From Microbacterium sp. B19 (GTDB lineage Bacteria; Actinomycetota; Actinomycetes; Actinomycetales; Microbacteriaceae): a stretch of DNA of 40,521 bases. Position numbers and translations under genes: made by a program. Location: NCBI RefSeq assembly GCF_000333395.1, contig NZ_BADA01000026.1, positions 1 to 40,521 of the forward strand, written 5' to 3'. The notes beneath the pieces are model-generated. The model was not told the DNA's origin. It did no database searches and was given only the letters and a program-made list of their open reading frames with translations. Shown here piece by piece: positions 25,077-32,046 of this stretch (position 1 is the stretch's first letter; each line of letters starts with the position of its first letter).

Positions 25077-25889
25077 TCAGCGCAGCCGCGCGTCGAGCGC
25101 CACGGCATCATGCGGGGCGCGGCCGCGTGCGTCGTTGTCGAAGTAGACGTACACGTCCCTGTCCTCGAGCCAGCCGCGCACGCGTTCGGCCCACCCGTCC
25201 AACTCCGAGTCGGTGTACCCGCTCGCGTACAACTCGGTGGAACCGTGGAGCCGGACGTAGACGTGGTCGGCGGTGACCGTGTCGAACGCGGGCCAGCGCC
25301 CGGCCGTGTCGGCGAGAACCAGGGCCACGCCGTGCGCGCGGAGGATCTCAGCGGCGCGGGGGTCGCGGAAGGATTCCGACCGCGGCTCGAGCGCGTAGCG
25401 CAGGGGGACGTCGGCCTCGGTCTCCAGCCAGGCGCGTCCGTCGAGGCGCGCGTCGTGGTGACGGGCGAGCGCGAGCGCCGCGGCGGTGGTGCGGGGGAGG
25501 TCGCCGAGGAACGCCTCGAGGACGTCGGGGTCGAACTCCAGACGCTCGGGAAGCTGCCACAGGATCGGTCCGAGCGTCGGCCCGAGAGCGAGAACCCCCG
25601 AGGCGAAGAAGTTGGCGAGCGCGACGTGCGCGTTCGTCAGCCGCAGCATGTGACTGACGTACCGCGAGCCCTTGACGGCGAAGACGAAGCCGTCGGGTAC
25701 CGCGTCACGCCAGCGTCGGTAGCTCTCCGGCCGCTGCAGCGAGTAGAACGACCCGTTGAGTTCGGCGCTCGGCAGGCGCTCCGCGAGGTACTCGAGCTCG
25801 CGCCGCTGGACGAGGCCCGGCGGATAGAAATCCCCCCTCCACCTCGGGTATCGCCAGCCCGACGTGCCGACGAAGGCCCGGCCGCTCAG
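25077..25889 (-). CDS. DUF72 family protein with apparent CTG start
   Basis: A 270-residue TIM-barrel protein of the DUF72 (YecE) family, function unknown. The domain begins within the first ten residues: LSGRAFVGTSGWRYPRWRG, then FYPPGLVQRRELEYLAERL and ELNGSFYSLQRPESYRRW, ending DVYVYFDNDARGRAPHDA. The first ATG in frame is 80 codons in and would remove the N-terminal third of the barrel. No ATG, GTG or TTG exists further upstream in this frame for a long way. A CTG sits exactly at the start of the domain, overlaps the previous gene's TGA as CTGA, and has GGAGG 7 bases before it. I therefore take CTG as the start, with moderate certainty. Confidence 0.8.
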   Translation of the reverse strand: MSGRAFVGTSGWRYPRWRGDFYPPGLVQRRELEYLAERLPSAELNGSFYSLQRPESYRRWRDAVPDGFVFAVKGSRYVSHMLRLTNAHVALANFFASGVLALGPTLGPILWQLPERLEFDPDVLEAFLGDLPRTTAAALALARHHDARLDGRAWLETEADVPLRYALEPRSESFRDPRAAEILRAHGVALVLADTAGRWPAFDTVTADHVYVRLHGSTELYASGYTDSELDGWAERVRGWLEDRDVYVYFDNDARGRAPHDAVALDARLR

Positions 25890-26086
25890 GCGTGGCCCTC
25901 CGCGGCGGGGGCGTCGTCGTCGGCCGCGCCGTCGGCGAGGGCGTCGCCCGTGTGGTCGTCGAGGTCGACGTTCTCTTCGGCTTCGGCGGCATCCTCGCGG
26001 ACGTCGTCGGTGACGGCATCCGTGGGGGCACCGCTGTCGGCGCGGGCATCGTCGGCGTGGCGGGAGGGGAGATCAGGAGTGCTCAT
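25886..26086 (-). CDS. small acidic low-complexity protein
   Basis: A 66-residue protein, very acidic and Asp/Ala-rich (TDDVREDAAEAEENVDLDD), without a domain I recognise. A GTG eight codons earlier is also possible. Support for translation is indirect: its stop overlaps the DUF72 start, and a ribosome site for that gene lies inside it. It could be a disordered partner or a leader whose translation delivers ribosomes to DUF72. Confidence 0.55.
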   Translation of the reverse strand: MSTPDLPSRHADDARADSGAPTDAVTDDVREDAAEAEENVDLDDHTGDALADGAADDDAPAAEGHA

Positions 26087-26172
26087 GCGGCCACGGTGCC
26101 GGAGGGGCACCGTCCCGGCGAGTGGCTTGACAGGACGGATGACATGTCGTCCGGAGCTCGCTGTCAGGGCAG

Positions 26173-26955
26173 TCAGTACCAGTCGGGTTCGCCGATGCTG
26201 TCGGAGAAGGGCGACGGGATCGGCGTGAATCGCCCGGGTCGCTGTTTCTGCGGGCGACGGCGGGTGCGTGCGAGGGGGCGTATTCCGCCCTCGAACAGGG
26301 CGATCGCGGCCATAGCCGACACGTGGTTATGGGTGATGTTCTGTCCCTCGATGGGCAGGGGGTAGCTCGGATTCTCGAAGACAGCACAGATCCGGCGGAT
26401 TGCGAGCAGTTCCGTTCTCGTCATCGCCAGGGCGCGCTCGGCGAGCGCGTCCTCGGCGTAGTCCCAGAGGCTCCGCGCGATCTGTGTTTCAGACACGGTG
26501 ACGAAGAATCGGGGTACGCCGCGGAGGGCTTCGAGCACCTCGGGGCTCCAGGTCGATCGTCGTGTCGGCGTCTCGACACCGACGTGCGCAACGCGCGGTG
26601 CCGGCCAGATCCCGCCGTCGCGGGAGTCGATGGTGAAGCCGTTCGCGGACACCGACACGCGGCGCGCCACCTCGCTGGCGCTCTGGTCGTCGACGGGCGA
26701 TCCCGCGTCACGCGAGAGGAGGTAACGGTGGGTCCCCGCCAGACCGGTGACGATGAGATGCGGATAGTGGTCGGCAAAGTCCGCCGCCTCCGGGCCGTGA
26801 ATCGAGAAGGAAGGACGCCGGAGAAGGCCGCGCGTCACCACCATCGTCTCTTCGCTTCGGCGAGCGACGTGCAAGCCGCGGGTGTTCCCGATGACGTCGC
26901 GGATGGCGGCAGGATCGAGCGGCCCTGTCACCCAGATCTCGATGTCGTCGGACAC
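26173..26955 (-). CDS. hypothetical protein
   Basis: A 260-residue soluble protein that I do not recognise. It has no signal peptide or membrane segment. Visible features are a mixed alpha/beta N-terminal half ([40 protein letters not shown]), a helical region ([32 protein letters not shown]), and a basic, Pro-rich tail ([18 protein letters not shown]). The GTG follows CAGGAT by 6 bases on its strand, a weak version of the leaderless pattern. The neighbours give no clue. Confidence 0.7.
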   Translation of the reverse strand: MSDDIEIWVTGPLDPAAIRDVIGNTRGLHVARRSEETMVVTRGLLRRPSFSIHGPEAADFADHYPHLIVTGLAGTHRYLLSRDAGSPVDDQSASEVARRVSVSANGFTIDSRDGGIWPAPRVAHVGVETPTRRSTWSPEVLEALRGVPRFFVTVSETQIARSLWDYAEDALAERALAMTRTELLAIRRICAVFENPSYPLPIEGQNITHNHVSAMAAIALFEGGIRPLARTRRRPQKQRPGRFTPIPSPFSDSIGEPDWY

Positions 26956-27006
26956 GGGTCGATCCTGGCAGAGAGTGCAGGACTTCCGCTGCGCCAGCGG
27001 ATGCCG

Positions 27007-27999
27007 TCAGTCGGTGGCATCCGGGATCGTCAGGTCGACCGTCGGCCAGGCCGGGAGCGGGTCGTCGAACGCGGCCCACGCGTCGGGCCCGGCGGCGAGC
27101 TCGTCGTCGGTCAGCGCTGCGAGGTCGAGGATGTGCCGCAGTCGCGGCGCCGAGATGTCGAGTCCGGTGAAGGCGATCTCCTGCCCGACGCCGAGGTTTC
27201 CGTCGTCCGCGCGGAGCGGTTCGATCCACATCGCCGAACCGACGTGCTCCCACCGGGCGAGGATGCCGGGGCGCGAGGCGAGTCGGCAGAACCCGGCGGA
27301 CCGGACCAGGCGCCCCGCCGCGCCGTGGTCGAGACGGTCGAGGGCGGTCTGCAGGCGGGCGGGGTGGAACGGCCGCACCTGGTCGTAGCGGAGCGTGCTG
27401 ACGCGGTTGTCGCGCATGTACGGGTCGTGCTCGTCGTTGAGCGCGCGGACCCACCCGGCGCGTTCGAGCACCTCGGTCTCGTGTTCGCGCGGGGCGGTGG
27501 CGGAGAGGTCGGCGCGGGCATCCCGGGTGAGTCGGAGCGTCGCGCCGGGATTGAGGTGCGACGCGAGAGCCATCTGCAAGGCCAGCGCGGCCGTCGGCAC
27601 CAGCTCCCAATTCACCCAGACGATGCGCGTGGCGATCTCGAGCGCCACGGCCGCCTGACGTGCACGGGCGCCGACGTCGCCGCGGGGGTCGCCCGGAGCG
27701 GTGGATGCCACGAGCGGAGCGTCGTCGAGGAGGTCGCCCATCATGTGCCGGGCGTCGACGACGCAGACCGCCTCGACCTCGACCCCTCCGCGCGCGGCGA
27801 TCGCGTGGATCAGGTCGACGTCGGTGCCGAGATCCACGACGACGCGCTCGCCGTCGATCCGGGAGCGCGGGTGGGGGAGCGGGTGCGCGGCGCTTCGGAC
27901 GACCGCGTGGAGCGGCCGGCCCAGGGCGACGGCCGCGCGCTCGGCGTAGGCGCGGCGTTCGGGTGCGCACACGCCCATCGTCACGATCGTCGTCTTCAT
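27007..27999 (-). CDS. COG0523/CobW-like protein without a GTPase P-loop, probably Zur-regulated
   Basis: A 330-residue protein whose C-terminal half matches the CobW C-terminal domain ([15 protein letters not shown]…[13 protein letters not shown]…[24 protein letters not shown]). The N-terminal half keeps the fold outline ([18 protein letters not shown] like the usual LNP element). It begins [19 protein letters not shown], without GxxGxGKT, and lacks both the NKxD base-recognition motif and the CxCC metal motif. It is thus a pseudo-GTPase relative of zinc metallochaperones. It is divergent from a cysteine-free bL36 gene across a Zur-like box, so expression under zinc limitation is inferred. 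Confidence 0.8.
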   Translation of the reverse strand: MKTTIVTMGVCAPERRAYAERAAVALGRPLHAVVRSAAHPLPHPRSRIDGERVVVDLGTDVDLIHAIAARGGVEVEAVCVVDARHMMGDLLDDAPLVASTAPGDPRGDVGARARQAAVALEIATRIVWVNWELVPTAALALQMALASHLNPGATLRLTRDARADLSATAPREHETEVLERAGWVRALNDEHDPYMRDNRVSTLRYDQVRPFHPARLQTALDRLDHGAAGRLVRSAGFCRLASRPGILARWEHVGSAMWIEPLRADDGNLGVGQEIAFTGLDISAPRLRHILDLAALTDDELAAGPDAWAAFDDPLPAWPTVDLTIPDATD

Positions 28000-28034
28000 G
28001 GCATCCGCCCTTCGTTTGTCGGGAATCGGGGGAC

Positions 28035-28040
28035 AGCCTA
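28035..28040 (-). promoter_or_regulatory. -10 element of the COG0523-like gene
   Basis: On the - strand TAGGCT lies 9 bases downstream of the Zur-like box, which would then cover the -35 region. The start codon is 35 bases further on. Confidence 0.5.
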
Positions 28041-28049
28041 TCTTGTTAT

Positions 28050-28064
28050 TGAGAACGGTTATCA
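28050..28064. promoter_or_regulatory. Zur-like box
   Basis: TGAGAACGGTTATCA is a 15-base near-palindrome matching TGAnAACnnTTnTCA at every defined position, the form expected for zinc uptake regulators of the Fur family. It sits between the divergent COG0523-like and bL36 genes. A weaker look-alike, CGAGAACCATTCCCG, lies at about 28208. Confidence 0.75.
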
Positions 28065-28077
28065 ACAGGAGGATGCC

Positions 28078-28200
28078 ATGAAGGTCCGCAACTCGATCAA
28101 GTCGCTGAAGAACCAGCCCGGTGCGCAGGTGGTCCGCCGCCGCGGACGCGTGTTCGTGATCAACAAGCTGAACCCGCGGTGGAAGGGCCGCCAGGGCTGA
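28078..28200 (+). CDS. rpmJ: 50S ribosomal protein bL36, zinc-independent (C-) paralogue
   Basis: A 40-residue protein, [19 protein letters not shown]…[11 protein letters not shown], clearly bL36 of the longer type and containing no cysteine. The usual form holds a zinc ion; the cysteine-free paralogue replaces it under zinc starvation and frees zinc from ribosomes. AGGAGG precedes the ATG. The Zur-like box ends 14 bases before the start codon, consistent with repression when zinc is plentiful. Confidence 0.93.
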   Translation: MKVRNSIKSLKNQPGAQVVRRRGRVFVINKLNPRWKGRQG

Positions 28201-28229
28201 GCGCGAACGAGAACCATTCCCGAATACGT

Positions 28230-28257
28230 AGACACATTGCAATTCCCTTATGTGTCT
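28230..28257. promoter_or_regulatory. operator candidate for the ArsR/SmtB-type repressor
   Basis: AGACACAT and ATGTGTCT are perfect 8-bp arms 12 bases apart, ending 14 bases before the GTG of the repressor gene. Autoregulation through such imperfect dyads is usual for this family. Confidence 0.6.
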
Positions 28258-28271
28258 GGTCTTCTTGATGA

Positions 28272-28580
28272 GTGGACAAGATCGCCGGGCTCGCCGCCGC
28301 CGCGGAGCTGTTCAAGGTTCTCGGTAACGAGTCGCGCCTTGCGCTCGTCTGGTTGCTGAGCACGGGACCGCTCACCGTCGGCGCACTCGCCGACAAGGCC
28401 GGGCTGTCGCAACCGTTGGTGTCTCAGCACCTCCGGACATTGCGGCAGGCCGGGCTGGTGACCTCGGAGCGGGAGGGCAAGGAGATCCGATACGCCCTCG
28501 CCGATCAGCACGTCGCTCACGTCGTGCTCGACGCGATCGCCCACGTCCAGGAACCGAACGAGCAGGGGAACCAGCAATGA
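28272..28580 (+). CDS. SmtB-like ArsR-family metal-sensing repressor
   Basis: A 102-residue winged-helix repressor (FKVLGNESRLALVWLL, then GLSQPLVSQHLRTLRQAGLV as the recognition helix). There is no cysteine metal site. In the last helix D78, H80, H91 and E94 stand at spacings +2, +13 and +16, exactly the alpha-5 zinc site of SmtB (D104, H106, H117, E120). It should release its operator when zinc (or possibly nickel/cobalt) is high. The GTG start is followed by a stop overlapping the next gene as ATGA, so it is co-translated with the histidine-rich protein. Confidence 0.9.
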   Translation: MDKIAGLAAAAELFKVLGNESRLALVWLLSTGPLTVGALADKAGLSQPLVSQHLRTLRQAGLVTSEREGKEIRYALADQHVAHVVLDAIAHVQEPNEQGNQQ

Positions 28581-28873
28581 GCACCACCGAGACGCACGCG
28601 GAACACACCGTCGACGAGCACGCGCACGGCGACGAGTGCGGCCACCAGAAGATCGAGCACGGCGACCACGTGGACTACGTGCACGGGACGCACCACCACG
28701 CCCTCCACGGCGATCACTACGACGAGCACGAGTCGAAGGCCGAGCACGGCGTCGATGACCACGCACACGGCGACGACTGCGGACACGAGCCCGTCGCGCA
28801 CGACGACCACGTGGACTACGTCCACGACGGTCACCGTCACGCGGCGCACGCCGACCACTACGACGAGCACTGA
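28577..28873 (+). CDS. histidine-rich repeat protein, likely metal buffer
   Basis: A 98-residue protein in which 26 residues are His by my count, with many Asp/Glu and two Cys. It is an internal duplication of a ~47-residue unit. Each copy contains AEH-x-VD-E/D-HAHGD-E/D-CGH, an HVDYVH segment, and HYDEH at the end. No signal peptide or membrane segment is present, so it should be cytosolic. It is translationally coupled to the SmtB-like repressor and should be made when metal is in excess, serving as a zinc or nickel sink. No homologous characterised family comes to mind. Confidence 0.85.
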   Translation: MSTTETHAEHTVDEHAHGDECGHQKIEHGDHVDYVHGTHHHALHGDHYDEHESKAEHGVDDHAHGDDCGHEPVAHDDHVDYVHDGHRHAAHADHYDEH

Positions 28874-28900
28874 CGCCCACGTCGCTGCGCGGATACAGGC

Positions 28901-28938
28901 GATGACCCGTCCCTCCCTTTGGGGAAGGGCGGGTCATC
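28901..28938 (+). terminator. terminator of the repressor/His-rich operon
   Basis: The 17-base arms beginning GATGACCCG pair around TTTG with two imperfect positions, 27 bases after the stop, followed by TT. Confidence 0.75.
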
Positions 28939-28959
28939 TTCGCTGAGAGGCCAGAGTCT

Positions 28960-29796
28960 TCAGCCGACGAAGCGGTTGCTCTTGCCGAGATTGCAGGACT
29001 GGCAGAGCGTCTGGAGGTTTCCGAGTTCTGTTCGTCCACCGTGGCTCACCGGCACGATGTGGTCCACGTGCAGAACTGCGCCGGTCGATGCGGACGCTCC
29101 GCACATGCGGCATCGAGAACCATCGCGGCGGAGGATATCGGTCCGCATCTTCGGCGTGAGCAGGCTGCGTTCGCGACGGCGGAGGTACTCCGTGGTGGAC
29201 TTCGCGGCACGCTGACGTCGTGCGTCGTCGAGTCCCACGCGCAGCTCCGCGAAGCTCCAGTCGAGGTGTTTGCGGTAGGAATTGCGTCCCTGTGGACTCG
29301 TATAGCTGACGACTGCCGTCACGGTCGCCAGGGGTGTGGGAGCGCTCAGGATTCGATTGTGGAAGAGGCGCCGCTCGATCGTCGCGTATCTATCGGTTCG
29401 TATTCGCTCGTCTGTCGAGCGTCCGATCGACCGGCTCCCGAGTTCGGTCACGGCGTTGGTGTAGGAGGAGTACCGCTGCATTCGTTCGAGCCGCGCCTCG
29501 ATGTCGAACGCGAGTCGTGCCTCCTCGTCGAGAACGGCGTCCATGAGGAATGTGCGGAGCTGAAAGCGGTCGAACGCCGACTTCGACGTTGTTGTGGCGT
29601 GATAGCGGCGGGTGAGGACGGGGAGAGGCATCACCGACTCGGCGTATCGCGCGTTCACCTCGGTGAGTCCGGCGAGGGCAGCGCTGGTCCCTTCGACGAT
29701 CCGTCGTGCCCGATAGGCGAGCCCGAGCGGGATACCGGCGGCCGCGAGGACGAGGAGCGCGCCGGTTCCGATGACGAAGACGAGCTCAGCGCTCAC
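28960..29796 (-). CDS. membrane-anchored HNH endonuclease
   Basis: A 278-residue protein with one N-terminal membrane helix (AELVFVIGTGALLVLAAAGIP, residues 3-23) and a C-terminal HNH nuclease domain. The domain shows CRMC, HVDHIVP, an Asn in LGNLQTLC and CQSCN: two zinc-binding CxxC pairs around the catalytic His. The middle is helical and Arg-rich. With so short an N-terminus, the nuclease side may be cytosolic; topology needs testing. The GTG start overlaps the end of the SNase gene by 11 bases, so the two nucleases are coupled. Base composition is somewhat less G+C-rich than the neighbours, hinting at transfer. Confidence 0.85.
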   Translation of the reverse strand: MSAELVFVIGTGALLVLAAAGIPLGLAYRARRIVEGTSAALAGLTEVNARYAESVMPLPVLTRRYHATTTSKSAFDRFQLRTFLMDAVLDEEARLAFDIEARLERMQRYSSYTNAVTELGSRSIGRSTDERIRTDRYATIERRLFHNRILSAPTPLATVTAVVSYTSPQGRNSYRKHLDWSFAELRVGLDDARRQRAAKSTTEYLRRRERSLLTPKMRTDILRRDGSRCRMCGASASTGAVLHVDHIVPVSHGGRTELGNLQTLCQSCNLGKSNRFVG

Positions 29797-30823
29797 AGTC
29801 CCACCCGTCGTGGTCGGCATCCCGGTACCAGTCGTATTCCGGGTCCACGCCGCTCTGATACGGGCCGTAGCCGTTGGCGATGGCTTCCTTGCACGTCTTG
29901 AAGCGCGGATCGTTCGCCGGAGCCGGGTCCGCCGGTGCGGGCTCGGGCTGGGCGGGCTGGGGTGCGGGGTCCGCCGGCGCAGGCTGCGCGGGTGCCGGCT
30001 CCGCGGGGGCGGGCGCCGGCTCGGCCGGCATCGGAGCAGAGTCGTCCACGCTGATGTAGGTCGCCTGCAGCGGGTGCGAGCCGTATCCGTCGCGGCCGTC
30101 GTACCGGGCGATCGCCCAGCCGCTGCGAAGCATGTGCGTGCCGGCATCCTCGCCGTTGACCTGGACGTATCGGAGGAGGCGCCCGTACTGGTCCTTGTCG
30201 TCGCGGCCGGGAACTGAGACGAGGACCGCGCCGCCGGGGGCGAGGAACGAGGTCAGCTCGGTGGTCGCCTGGTCGTATCCCCAGGAGCCCGACTCGGGAG
30301 CGTCGATTCCGATCAGGCGCACCTTGCCGATGTTCGTGTCGATCGTGTCGCCGTCGATGACGGAAACGATCTGAACGGGTGTCGGAGTCGGAGTCGGAGT
30401 CGGAGTCTGAGTCGGGGTGGGAGTGGGAGTCGGGCGAGGCGTCGCCGACGCTGCCGGTGTGGCGGCGCTCACCGGTGAGGCGACCAGAGCGACGGGCGTC
30501 TTCGGCGGGCTGTTGACGACGGCGGCGTTCGTGATTCCTGCCGTGGCGAGGAAGCCCACCGCGGCGACGGCCGTGACCCACGCAGCGGCTTTGCGGCTAC
30601 GAAAGCGCAACCACGTCCGGCTGTTCTTCGCGAGCGCGACGATTCCCGTGATGAGAATGGCCAGGAAGACGACGGCGAAAATTGGCGACAGGAGCAGCAC
30701 GACGATCGCCAGCAGGATGCCGAGGATTACCCACAACCACACCGGAATGCGCCTCTTGCCCCGACGGTTTGCGGCCGCGGACGATGGAAATTCTGCGCCT
30801 GCGCGCACGTTCGAACGAGTCAT
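29786..30823 (-). CDS. membrane-anchored thermonuclease with Excalibur domain
   Basis: A 345-residue protein with hydrophobic segments at about residues 27-67 and 78-98, then a TPTPTP linker at about 131-149. A staphylococcal-nuclease fold at about 150-262 has DGDTIDT, RLIGIDAPE and DQYGRLLRYV, including the catalytic Arg/Asp positions. A Pro/Ala/Glu repeat linker follows, then a C-terminal Excalibur calcium-binding motif (DADHDGWDCE). It should cut nucleic acids at the outer surface with Ca2+. I prefer the ATG over a TTG 12 codons upstream. The linker is encoded by hexanucleotide repeats and can change length without loss of frame. Confidence 0.88.
   Translation of the reverse strand: MTRSNVRAGAEFPSSAAANRRGKRRIPVWLWVILGILLAIVVLLLSPIFAVVFLAILITGIVALAKNSRTWLRFRSRKAAAWVTAVAAVGFLATAGITNAAVVNSPPKTPVALVASPVSAATPAASATPRPTPTPTPTQTPTPTPTPTPVQIVSVIDGDTIDTNIGKVRLIGIDAPESGSWGYDQATTELTSFLAPGGAVLVSVPGRDDKDQYGRLLRYVQVNGEDAGTHMLRSGWAIARYDGRDGYGSHPLQATYISVDDSAPMPAEPAPAPAEPAPAQPAPADPAPQPAQPEPAPADPAPANDPRFKTCKEAIANGYGPYQSGVDPEYDWYRDADHDGWDCER
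30381..30433. repeat. GGAGTC hexanucleotide microsatellite
   Basis: Five to nine near-perfect 6-base units encode the TPTPTP linker of the thermonuclease on the - strand. Length changes stay in frame. Confidence 0.75.
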
Positions 30824-30923
30824 GAATGCGCCCCCCGACGCGGGGGACGGAATCCCCAATAAGAACGAACAATAGCGCGCCGGGAGGCGTCACTGATGCC
30901 GCGGTAATTGCAGACCCGTGCCG

Positions 30924-31055
30924 CAGCCGCGCCGTCTCGGCGCCGATGCCCGATGCGCCGCCGGTGACGATGAAGCGTTGGCCGTCGAGCTCGACGCCCT
31001 CGAGGATCTCGCGGGCGGTCGTGCGGGGGCCGAAGGGAGTGGTGAGCCTGGACAT
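30924..31055 (-). pseudogene. truncated short-chain dehydrogenase (N-terminal 44 codons)
   Basis: The ATG is followed by MSRLTTPFGPRTTAREILEG and FIVTGGASGIGAETARL, the NAD(P)-binding start of a short-chain dehydrogenase. After this the family match ends abruptly and the frame continues as unrelated sequence. The start overlaps the preceding SnoaL-like gene's stop (TGATG), so it was once the second gene of that operon. The remainder, about 250 residues, is missing; the nuclease module lies where it should be. This looks like a deletion or replacement. Confidence 0.8.
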
Positions 31056-31507
31056 CACGCGTGCGAGGGTCGGCTGTCGACCCAGTCGAAGACGAGGCGC
31101 CGGTCGGCGATCAGCCACCCCTCGGGCGTGCGGACGAACGCGTCGAGGTACCGGATCGACATCGTGAGCAGCTCGCGGCCGGCGCCCTCGTCGAGCACGT
31201 GCATCGCGAGGCAGTACGTCTCGCCGGTCGCGGTGTCTCCGTCGACGTCGATCAGCGATTGGCCGTTCAGGTACGTCGTGACCTCGTAGCGCGCGATGAG
31301 CTCGGCGAACGTGCGCTCGAGCGCCGCGCGCCCCGTGACCATGTCGATCGGCTCGGTCGTGTCGGGATCCCCGTCGTAGAGGCGGACCCGCCCGTCGACC
31401 GCGAACACCGCGGCCTGCTCCGCCGGCTGCTTCCGATCGGCGTGATGGGCGTATCGGGCGACCAGGTCCCGCAGGGCGAGCTGGTCGGCCACGTCGTCGA
31501 CGTTCAT
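31055..31507 (-). CDS. SnoaL-like (NTF2-fold) domain protein
   Basis: A 150-residue small alpha/beta-barrel protein: NVDDVADQLALRDLVARYAHHADRK, then AVFAVDGRVRLYDGD and MSIRYLDAFVRTPEGWLIADRR, the pattern of SnoaL_4 proteins that act as isomerases or hydratases or bind small hydrophobic molecules. GGGAGG precedes the ATG. Its stop overlaps the start of the truncated dehydrogenase, so the pair once formed a small catabolic operon. It is divergent from another SnoaL-like gene. Confidence 0.85.
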   Translation of the reverse strand: MNVDDVADQLALRDLVARYAHHADRKQPAEQAAVFAVDGRVRLYDGDPDTTEPIDMVTGRAALERTFAELIARYEVTTYLNGQSLIDVDGDTATGETYCLAMHVLDEGAGRELLTMSIRYLDAFVRTPEGWLIADRRLVFDWVDSRPSHA

Positions 31508-31578
31508 GGCGTCCTCCCGGTGGAGCGCGGTCGGTCGGCGTTCTACCTTGACCGTGGCATCCCCTCGTTCTACTTTAG

Positions 31579-31590
31579 GTGAAAGTTCAC
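31579..31590. promoter_or_regulatory. operator candidate between the SnoaL genes
   Basis: GTGAAAGTTCAC has perfect GTGAA/TTCAC arms around AG, flanked by ACTTTAG and GTAAGT that extend the symmetry. It lies about 20 bases before the + strand SnoaL gene. The MarR protein encoded downstream is the obvious candidate binder. Confidence 0.55.
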
Positions 31591-31609
31591 GTAAGTGGGT
31601 GGGAGTGGC

Positions 31610-31969
31610 ATGTCGCACGGCGATCTGAAGGCACTGATGGAAGCCAACCTGCGGGAGGTGTTCGGTGAGCGCGATCGCGAGGCGCGCCGCGAAGCCATCC
31701 GCCGCACGTACACGGAGGACGTCGTCTTCGCGGATCCAGATGCCGAGGTGCAGGGCCACGACGCGCTCGACGCCAAGGCGCAGGAGATCCTCGACGGTGC
31801 GGGTCCCGACTTCGTCTTCGTACCCGACGGGCCGTTCTACCAGGTGCAGGACCTCGGCTACCTCGCGTGGGCCTTCGGTCCGGAGGGGGCGCCGGTGCTG
31901 CACGGCGCCGACATGGGCATCCTGCGCGACGGCCTCCTCGCGAAGGTCTACACCGTGCTCTTCACATGA
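31610..31969 (+). CDS. SnoaL-like (NTF2-fold) domain protein
   Basis: A 119-residue protein with the same fold class as its divergent neighbour but little sequence similarity: LREVFGERDREARREAIRRTY, DVVFADPDAEVQGHDALDA, and VYTVLF at the end. Proteins of this type often carry a polyketide-cyclase-like or hydrolase activity; nothing more specific is visible. The ATG has GGGAG upstream; a GTG five codons earlier is possible. A MarR gene follows 77 bases later, probably in the same transcription unit. Confidence 0.82.
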   Translation: MSHGDLKALMEANLREVFGERDREARREAIRRTYTEDVVFADPDAEVQGHDALDAKAQEILDGAGPDFVFVPDGPFYQVQDLGYLAWAFGPEGAPVLHGADMGILRDGLLAKVYTVLFT

Positions 31970-32046
31970 GCGACGGCGGGGGCGCGATTAGCCTGGGGGC
32001 GGCCCGCTCGGATGCCGGGACGGGAGCGCCGACGGACGGAGAGCCC

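Noticed and set aside
26127-26132. Consensus TTGACA on the + strand
   Set aside because: No -10 hexamer at 16-18 bases and no + strand gene follows; the nearby genes are all on the - strand.
30828-30846. CCCCC…GGGGG hairpin before the thermonuclease gene as a terminator
   Set aside because: It lies in the leader of the gene just before its start codon and has only five G·C pairs; chance in this composition is likely.
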